From Bacteroidota bacterium (GTDB taxonomy: Bacteria > Bacteroidota > Bacteroidia > Chitinophagales > Chitinophagaceae), in contig JAFAAT010000010.1 of NCBI GenBank assembly GCA_023426425.1, forward strand, positions 1 to 20,802: a DNA stretch of 20,802 nt, written 5' to 3'. Made by a program: the position numbers and the translations under genes. Numbering within the stretch: position 1 is the stretch's first letter; every line of letters starts with the position of its first letter. Shown piece by piece: positions 16,301-20,802 of the stretch. A model generated the notes under the pieces. The model did not search any database and was not told the origin of the DNA. It saw only the letters and a list, made by a program, of their open reading frames with translations.

Positions 16301-17099
16301 ACAGCAGCTGCGCCAGCTTATATATCCATTTATGCTGCGCAGGACGAAAGAGCAAGTAGCAAAAGACCTGCCGGAAAAAACGCAGACCGTGCTGTACTGC
16401 GAGATGGGAAAGGAACAAAGGCGAATCTATGACGCTTATAGGAACTCGTACAAAGCGCAGATACTTGGGATGATTGACGAAAAGGGGATTGAGAGATCAC
16501 AAATGCATATTCTACAGGGTCTGACCAAGCTGCGGCAGATCTGTGACTCTCCTGCTATTCTGAAAGAAGAAGAGAAATTTGGCAATTACTCGATTAAGCT
16601 GGATGAACTTGTGCGGGAGATTATTGAAAATGTGGGAAATCACAAGGCGCTGATATTCTCGCAATTCCTGGGGATGCTTGGTCTAATCAGAGAGGAATTG
16701 GAAGAGCTGGATATTCCCTATGCCTATTTTGATGGCAGCACATCCTCGACTGAAAGAGAGAAGGCAATCCAGCGGTTTCAGAATGATGAGAAGTGCAGGG
16801 TCTTTTTGATATCGCTTAAGGCAGGTGGTATCGGTTTGAACTTAACGGCAGCTGACTACGTGTATATTGTTGACCCCTGGTGGAATCCGGCTGTGGAGCA
16901 ACAGGCGATTGACCGGACACACCGTATTGGTCAGACGAAGAAGATCTTCGCCTACAGGCTGATCTGTAAGGATACTATTGAAGAAAAGATGCTGATCCTC
17001 CAGGAGAGGAAGCGCGCACTGGCGAGCGAGCTGGTGGCTGATGACAGCGCGTTCCTGAAGCGGCTTACAAGAGATGATATAGCGTTCCTGTTAAGTTAA
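13380..17099 (+). CDS. SNF2-family DNA translocase with two N-terminal SWIM zinc fingers
   Basis: Large predicted ATP-dependent DNA translocase, 1239 residues. Two SWIM-type zinc sites (CxCx7CxH) come first: C73, C75, C83, H85 (CQCPYNLGDICRHE) and C184, C186, C194, H196 (CSCAEDKVPLCVH). A long middle region (about 200-770) has no recognised domain by eye. The SNF2 ATPase follows: Walker A DDMGLGKT (K809), DESQ box (D900-Q903), SGTPVQNN, then in the C-terminal lobe SLKAGGIGLNLTAAD and QAIDRTHRIGQ (1175-1185), with all helicase motifs intact. Bacterial SWIM-SNF2 proteins are widespread and usually described as single-finger; their targets are poorly known. The start is ATG 13380: an in-frame GTG at 13338 would place the start inside the upstream terminator and before the -7 box. 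No partner nuclease or methylase is adjacent, so a defence role is not supported. Confidence 0.93.
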   Translation: MSLPPLLRHIYNHGTEEVIRRGKKIFLTSGVQMMDVDHLLEQVRFRVRNDLYQNYYTVTVSRYLQAKDISVRCQCPYNLGDICRHEVAALFQLNDILQSGFFENTQLSYDQTHTVVRMRQVNHQLLQVFSSPEILQRANSWVSFGKVIVTSTKDDVIEAEVADDEQTFKVVVRQNEERYFDTSCSCAEDKVPLCVHKVSVFLQVLHTYGVQFFQTMRNWDEQKNKLLRQYGYSLADDLTGKFTFTYENGKPFLRVLDPSIRKRDYKEPVVAREPEAETPKKRIGIVLDTTVSWYPNVSVLLVTGNVNEAEDAFVGMIEKIELSQYINPEQYHPQDKEILPAAKKLSPQELMRFLQKALPFGEFLDDYNVVLRETPADEIKEQVWEFQLPKYQKLLERYGAHSLCFLHRSGPLSSKSLDPVAFSRYQFHPQLSVGRNGDHYQISLEWIINNSTVSFSEGTLLNPGLLLADSVVHAAGSAAEIQLIDRFPQDGKLEVAEEQWPNFLEHQLMEWSQVVHVHFSEELVQRVEKAPPGLQLYLQEREQMLILQPGFSYNGVNIKWGFFGDVIKPANGIIRIIHRDEEAEQQFVQMLQNTHTDIQINKKSNFLYLPSNSVLANNWFFRFSDEMKQAGVELFGFEGLKNLRINQNKPETRVQVSSGIDWFDASIELVFGDQSVTIADVKKALAQKINYVRLGDGTLGLLPDEWLKKYALLVKMGENRGGKLRLKKYHFSALDQLLAEVDEEQLHDELEAKKERLAEIISEDYSKLTPPKEVTAELRPYQLAGFQWLAFLNEAGWGGILADDMGLGKTVQTLAFLQHFKNKNPDAKFLVVCPTTLMYNWENEIRKFTPELSHFIHHGPKRNVSSKAFAPYDIVITTYGTMRSDIKVFSTCFFDYAILDESQAIKNPQSQVAKASLLINAKNRLALSGTPVQNNTFDLYAQMNFLNPGMLGSREFFMNEFATPIDKFQEDEVKQQLRQLIYPFMLRRTKEQVAKDLPEKTQTVLYCEMGKEQRRIYDAYRNSYKAQILGMIDEKGIERSQMHILQGLTKLRQICDSPAILKEEEKFGNYSIKLDELVREIIENVGNHKALIFSQFLGMLGLIREELEELDIPYAYFDGSTSSTEREKAIQRFQNDEKCRVFLISLKAGGIGLNLTAADYVYIVDPWWNPAVEQQAIDRTHRIGQTKKIFAYRLICKDTIEEKMLILQERKRALASELVADDSAFLKRLTRDDIAFLLS

Positions 17100-17165
17100 C
17101 ATCAGAATGAATCTTCGTATGTCGAAACCATTCATTGGCACATTTTCTGCTGTATAGAGCTTTAT

Positions 17166-17672
17166 ATGAACTTAAAATTTCCCGCAGTCAAATATTTTCT
17201 TTGCATTGCACTTATAGCATTCTTCAGTTGTGGCCGTCCGGTATCGGCTGGTGTGTATACACCATCAGATAAAACAGCAACAGATGTACAGATTTCTGAG
17301 TTGAAGTCGGAAGTCCTACGATTAATTAACGAGTACCGGAGGGAGAACGGGAAAAGCACGCTTGAAGACCTGAATGTGGTAGAACAGATCGCCGATGACC
17401 ATAGTGAAGATATGGCGACTGGCCGGGTGAGCTTTGGCCACGATGGATTTGAAAACAGAAACAGCAGACTGAAGAAACAGATCAGTACCATGAATGCGAT
17501 GGCAGAAAACGTAGCTTTTGGAAAGCTTTCGGCGTCCAGGGTTGTGGACCTTTGGCTTAAGAGCTCAGGGCACAGGAAGAATATCGAAGGCGACTACAAT
17601 GCTACTGGAATCGGAATAGCCCGTGCTTCGAATGGTCAGCTTTATTTCACGCAGATCTTTATAAAGAAGTAG
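17166..17672 (+). CDS. CAP (SCP/PR1) domain protein, probable lipoprotein
   Basis: Predicted exported protein of 168 residues. The N-terminus (VKYFLCIALIAFFSC, 8-22) is a short signal peptide with a cysteine at 22 in a lipobox-like setting, so lipid attachment is likely but the lipobox is loose. The rest is one CAP domain: the helix LINEYRRENGKSTL (53-65), HSEDMATG (79-86), FGHDGF (90-95), AENVAFG (113-119) and WLKSSGHRKNI (130-140). H79 or H92, E114 and H136 are in positions of the family's conserved cavity residues. Bacterial members have no settled activity. It lies 66 bases after the SNF2 gene and overlaps by 14 bases the end of the converging PolX-like gene. Confidence 0.87.
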   Translation: MNLKFPAVKYFLCIALIAFFSCGRPVSAGVYTPSDKTATDVQISELKSEVLRLINEYRRENGKSTLEDLNVVEQIADDHSEDMATGRVSFGHDGFENRNSRLKKQISTMNAMAENVAFGKLSASRVVDLWLKSSGHRKNIEGDYNATGIGIARASNGQLYFTQIFIKK

Positions 17673-19356
17673 CGGCAGCCGTAGATGCCCGTTGTTCTTT
17701 CTTCTTTTTCAGGAATGCTTCAAACTGAGCCAGAGAAAAGCTGCTTAAGTTAAACTCAGGCGTGAGGCCACCTTTTTGAGCAGTCATTACTCCATACCTG
17801 ATGTCCTTGTAGCTGGCTACGGAGTGGGCATCGGGGTCGATGGATAGCAGTACACCTTTTTCCATGGCATATTCAATCCAACGCCAGTCGATGTCCAGAC
17901 GTTTGGGGTGGGCGTTTATTTCAATGACTACATTGTGTGCTGCGCAGGCGTCTATTAATGCTTTGTGGTCGAGTGGATAGCCTTCCCGGGAGAGCAACAG
18001 CCGTCCCGTAGGGTGTCCAAGTATGGTGGTGTATGGATTTCGGATAGCAGCCAATACTCTGGTCATTGCTTTTTCGAGAGGCATTTTCAGGTTGCTGTGT
18101 ACTGAAGCGATGACGAGATCGAAAGTGCTGAGTATTTCGTTGTTGTAATCAAGGTTGCCATCTCCCAGAATATCAGCTTCTATGCTTTTGAAAATTCTGA
18201 AGGGTGCAAAGCGGCTGTTCAATGCGTCGATTTCCTGGTGCTGGGCGGCGAGCTCCGCAGGCGTAAGGCCCTGGGCATAGGTGGCGGCCTGGGAGTGGTC
18301 GCTGATGACCAGATACTCGTAACCGAGTTTTTGTGCAGCATCAGCCATTCTTTCGATGGTGTCCAATCCATCGCTCCAGGTGGAGTGTGTATGGATAATG
18401 CCTTTGATGTCCTTCTCTGTGATCAATTCCTGTAACTGGCCATCTGCGGCATGTTGAAGAATGATCGGGTTCTCGCGAAGAGCAGGTGGTATGTATGCGA
18501 GTCCGTGGGCAGTGAAAATTTCGGTTTCGTCAGAGAGGGTGTCTGGAATTGAATATTTCCCGAGAAAAGCCTTGATGAAGTCCTCACTTCCTGTAGAGAG
18601 GAAGAGGGTGCGGTTGTAGTCAATCTGTGCCGCTACAAGAAACCTAATTACGGGATGATTGGGAATTCTTACTGTGAGCTGAGCATTCGGTTCTTCCTCT
18701 ATGACAGTATCAGGAATCGCCTGAAACTGTTCAGTGAGCGTAGCTACGGGAAGCGTGGTGACTATTTCAATGAATTCTACTACTTCGTTCTGACGACGGA
18801 TGGCGCCAGTGAGGGCAAAGCGTTCTGCAGGGTAGATGTTTGTAAGCCGTTGAACGATCTCCTTTCCCAGAGCTTCCACTTCAGACCATAGGTGAAAGCC
18901 CTGGCTATTCTTGTAGAACTGTAGCGAATCCAGGATCGACTTCTGGGTTTTTGCGCCGAAGCCTTTGGTAGCTGCGATCCTATTTTCGTTGCAGGCATAC
19001 TCCAGTTCTCCTAAGGTTTCGATGCCGAGCTGTTTCCAGATGACTGAAATTTTCCTGGGACCGAGACCTTTAATCTGCATCATCTCCATTACGCCGGGAG
19101 GAGTAATGGCAATCTGTTTATCGAGCGCATCGAGGCGGCCGGTGTTTAATATCTCCAGGATCTTTTTGCCAGTGCCCTCCCCTATTCCCTTCATGCTGAA
19201 AAGCTCAGCCTGTGACATTTCACCAGCCTCACGTGGAAGGTTTTCGATATGGTAGGCTGCAATGCTGTAAGACTTGGACTTAAAGCTGTTTTCTCCATGA
19301 ATGTCCAGCAGTTTGGACAAAAGAGAGAAATGATCAGCTATTTCGTAGTTGTTCAT
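17659..19356 (-). CDS. PolX-like PHP protein: degenerate polymerase X core with intact PHP domain
   Basis: Architecture of bacterial PolX, 565 residues. The N-terminal helical domain contains helix-hairpin-helix motifs GIGEGTGKKI (57-66), GLGPRKI (97-103) and GFGAKTQKSI (132-141). The nucleotidyltransferase core keeps GAIRRQNE (184-191) and STGS (254-257), but the catalytic DxD reads F195-I-E197, and no aspartate is seen where the third carboxylate should be (about 236-240). Polymerase activity is therefore unlikely. The C-terminal PHP domain is complete: HTHSTWSDG (H322, H324, D329), SDHS (352-355), E393, H420, H448, H483 and DPDAHS (D509, H511). In PolX this domain is a metal-dependent 3'-5' exonuclease/AP-end processing module. 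The start is ATG 19356; an upstream TTG adds one codon. It is 14 bases downstream of cmk, in one operon. A role in base-excision repair is inferred. Confidence 0.9.
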   Translation of the reverse strand: MNNYEIADHFSLLSKLLDIHGENSFKSKSYSIAAYHIENLPREAGEMSQAELFSMKGIGEGTGKKILEILNTGRLDALDKQIAITPPGVMEMMQIKGLGPRKISVIWKQLGIETLGELEYACNENRIAATKGFGAKTQKSILDSLQFYKNSQGFHLWSEVEALGKEIVQRLTNIYPAERFALTGAIRRQNEVVEFIEIVTTLPVATLTEQFQAIPDTVIEEEPNAQLTVRIPNHPVIRFLVAAQIDYNRTLFLSTGSEDFIKAFLGKYSIPDTLSDETEIFTAHGLAYIPPALRENPIILQHAADGQLQELITEKDIKGIIHTHSTWSDGLDTIERMADAAQKLGYEYLVISDHSQAATYAQGLTPAELAAQHQEIDALNSRFAPFRIFKSIEADILGDGNLDYNNEILSTFDLVIASVHSNLKMPLEKAMTRVLAAIRNPYTTILGHPTGRLLLSREGYPLDHKALIDACAAHNVVIEINAHPKRLDIDWRWIEYAMEKGVLLSIDPDAHSVASYKDIRYGVMTAQKGGLTPEFNLSSFSLAQFEAFLKKKKEQRASTAAATSL

Positions 19357-19370
19357 CAACGTTGGTTATG

Positions 19371-20069
19371 TTATGCGGTAGCGTGGGTATTTTCCACGCG
19401 TTCACTTACCCAGCTAAGCACCAGATCTAACTGTTCTTCGCGGGTGAGGGTGGAGTTGTCGAGTACGACCGCGTCTTCGGCCTGGCGGAGCGGGCTTTCT
19501 TCACGATTGCTGTCGATATAGTCGCGCATTTGAAGGTTATGCATCACATCCTCTATAGAAATGGTCTGATTGGTTTCATAGAGCTCTTCGAATCTTCTTT
19601 TTACCCGAATTTCCGGATCGGCTGTCATGAATATCTTCAGTTCTGCATCAGGGAAGACCACGGTACCGATATCTCTGCCGTCCATGACGATGCCTTTTCT
19701 TTTACCCATTTTTTGTTGTTGGGCTACGGCAAAGACACGAACTGGTTTGATGGCAGCAACTGCGCTCACCTTCTCTGCTACAATTAAGTCACGGATGTAC
19801 ATCTCAACGTTTTCGCCATTGAGGTGGATTTCGGAACGACCTGTAGCGTCGTTGTATTCAAAACCGAGATGAATGTCCTTCAGTGCGTTCTCTACTTTTG
19901 AGAGATCGGTCCAGTCTACTGCCTGCCGCAGGAAGTAGAGTGTGATAGCGCGGTACATTGCGCCACTGTCTATGTAGTGATACCCGAGACGTGCTGCGAG
20001 TTGTTTGGCAAGTGTGCTTTTCCCACAAGACGAGTATCCGTCGATCGCTATAATAATCTTTGCTGCCAT
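19371..20069 (-). CDS. cmk: Cytidylate kinase
   Basis: Phosphorylates CMP and dCMP to the diphosphates with ATP, in pyrimidine salvage and RNA-turnover recycling, in the cytosol. At 232 residues it is the usual bacterial size. It has the P-loop GYSSCGKS (11-18), DSGAMYRA (34-41), the CMP-binding DGRDIGTVVFPDA (130-142), and the lid with RRFEEL (157-162) followed by RDYIDSNREESPLRQAEDA. All hallmarks are present. Its ATG lies 4 bases downstream of a near-match -7 box on the minus strand. It is the first gene of a two-gene operon with the PolX-like gene. Nothing odd was seen in the coding region. Confidence 0.97.
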   Translation of the reverse strand: MAAKIIIAIDGYSSCGKSTLAKQLAARLGYHYIDSGAMYRAITLYFLRQAVDWTDLSKVENALKDIHLGFEYNDATGRSEIHLNGENVEMYIRDLIVAEKVSAVAAIKPVRVFAVAQQQKMGKRKGIVMDGRDIGTVVFPDAELKIFMTADPEIRVKRRFEELYETNQTISIEDVMHNLQMRDYIDSNREESPLRQAEDAVVLDNSTLTREEQLDLVLSWVSERVENTHATA

Positions 20070-20073
20070 GGTT

Positions 20074-20081
20074 CAAAGTTC
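20074..20081 (-). promoter_or_regulatory. Candidate -7 box of cmk (GAACTTTG on the minus strand)
   Basis: It matches five of the six fixed bases of TAnnTTTG and ends 4 bases before the cmk ATG, the same spacing as at the GNAT gene (5745-5752). That would make a nearly leaderless transcript. The match is imperfect and no -33 element was seen. Confidence 0.3.
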
Positions 20082-20192
20082 AGGTTTCTTGAGGGTAAAT
20101 AAAAGACAGTGAATGTTTTAAAAAATTGGTAAATTCTCTTCGCTTTGCTGTCCGGGCATAATGTTAGTCTAATATCCTCAAAAACACCGGTT

Positions 20193-20651
20193 ATGGACGA
20201 TAAGAGAAAAGGACAAACGACACAGGGAGGGAACAAAGGGAGTTCCCGTGACAATGACTCATTAGGAAACAGATCACAAATGGGAGCAACATCGGCGGAT
20301 TTTGATAAGAGGAGGATGCAGACTGTAGAGTCGAATGAGTTGGACTCCGACGCAGGTGAGGCGAATACCGGCCGTGAAAATGTGTCTGGCAGGAAAGGAA
20401 CTAATGCCCCGGGCGAGCACGGCTTTATAGAAGACATTCTGGACCAGGGCTCTGTGAGGACAGCAGCTTTCGATGACGGGAATGAACCCAGAAGCAAAGA
20501 AAGCCTTGAGCACCGTGGAAAAACGCTGGGTAGTGACGACAACCCGAAGAGGAAGAGCACCAGCTCTGACAACGATACAGCGGGAAACAACTCCCAACCT
20601 TCTCATGGAGGCGAACAAAACAGTCAAAGTATAGGTTCACCTGAAGAATAA
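20193..20651 (+). CDS. Small polar, probably disordered protein, function unknown
   Basis: Not recognised. With the ATG at 20193 (MDDKRKGQ...) the protein has 152 residues, almost all polar or charged and rich in S, G, N, D, E, K and R. There are no cysteines, no membrane segment and no signal peptide. The only mildly hydrophobic patch is HGFIEDILDQG (about 74-84), which could be a short binding motif. The composition implies an intrinsically disordered chain. An upstream in-frame TTG at 20145 is less likely. The minus-strand frame here (20048-20590) is judged a shadow. It is divergent from cmk, and a similar polar gene starts 11 bases downstream, so the two are probably co-transcribed. It could be a stress or desiccation-type protein, but nothing in the sequence proves that. 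Confidence 0.6.
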   Translation: MDDKRKGQTTQGGNKGSSRDNDSLGNRSQMGATSADFDKRRMQTVESNELDSDAGEANTGRENVSGRKGTNAPGEHGFIEDILDQGSVRTAAFDDGNEPRSKESLEHRGKTLGSDDNPKRKSTSSDNDTAGNNSQPSHGGEQNSQSIGSPEE

Positions 20652-20662
20652 TCCATTGTAGC

Positions 20663-20802
20663 ATGGAAGACAAAGATTTGATAAAACAGCAGCCAGGGCC
20701 TCAACAGGGTAATATTCACATAGACAGCGATGAAGGCAAAAACGACGATGGCCGCGCAGGCAGCACCCTGGAGAAGACCGAAGGACCGTTAGTGGACGAA
20801 GA
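20663..20802 (+). CDS. Small polar protein, 3' end outside window
   Basis: An open frame from ATG 20663 (MEDKDLIKQQPGPQQGN...) runs to the window end, 46 full codons. It is rich in D, E, G, Q and K, with no hydrophobic stretch, and so resembles the gene just upstream in character though not clearly in sequence. It starts 11 bases after that gene's stop, which suggests an operon. The homology family is not recognised. Its total length is unknown because the window ends here. Confidence 0.5.
   Translation, partial: MEDKDLIKQQPGPQQGNIHIDSDEGKNDDGRAGSTLEKTEGPLVDE

Noticed and set aside
13380..17672. SNF2 and CAP genes as an anti-phage system
   Set aside because: No methylase, nuclease, PLD or other defence partner adjoins them, and the flanks are housekeeping genes; the context does not support it.
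20048..20590. 180-codon minus-strand frame opposite the polar protein
   Set aside because: It overlaps the start of cmk, is rich in S, L, P and F in a shadow pattern, and has no signature; the plus-strand frame with a following similar gene is more plausible.

Overview
This window is chromosomal DNA from a member of the Bacteroidota, most likely Chitinophagaceae or a close relative. That placement is an inference from gene content and promoter style. The run folP - DUF1599 - BT_3928-type DoxX protein is typical of the phylum. Several genes are preceded by the Bacteroidota -7 element TAnnTTTG, and clear Shine-Dalgarno sequences are mostly missing. No rRNA, tRNA, CRISPR array, insertion sequence or phage gene was seen.

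Layout. Bases 1-369 are the 3' end of glmS, closed by a strong terminator. metK (483-1736) follows with its own candidate promoter and terminator. Bases 2004-4037 encode a membrane-anchored protein with a von Willebrand A domain. A 170-base gap then holds a structured, repeat-like element. Converging on it from the minus strand is a fused DEDDh exonuclease / GIY-YIG (UvrC- or Cho-like) nuclease. Divergent from that is a YghO-like GNAT protein (5757-6911), whose stop codon overlaps that of a minus-strand monooxygenase-fold gene. The monooxygenase gene lies downstream of folP. From the folP promoter region a plus-strand operon runs DUF1599 - DoxX/thioredoxin-like protein - DppB-type permease (8202-10963). 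A long leader then precedes a phosphate-uptake pair (DUF47 regulator and PiT transporter, 11201-13298), closed by a terminator. Next are a large SNF2 helicase with two SWIM zinc fingers (13380-17099) and a CAP-domain lipoprotein (17166-17672). On the minus strand, cmk and a PolX-like gene form a two-gene operon (20069 to 17659). The right edge carries two short, highly polar, probably disordered proteins, the second cut by the window end.

How the genes fit together. Most are housekeeping genes: amino-sugar synthesis (glmS), SAM synthesis (metK), folate (folP), CMP/dCMP phosphorylation (cmk), DNA repair (exonuclease-Cho and the PolX-like protein) and phosphate uptake. The most unusual points are a PDZ domain inserted between the two halves of the PiT phosphate transporter, a PolX homologue that has lost the polymerase aspartates but kept an intact PHP metal site, and the tandem SWIM fingers on the SNF2 protein. 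I found no defence island or other multi-gene accessory system. The novelty here lies in individual protein architectures.
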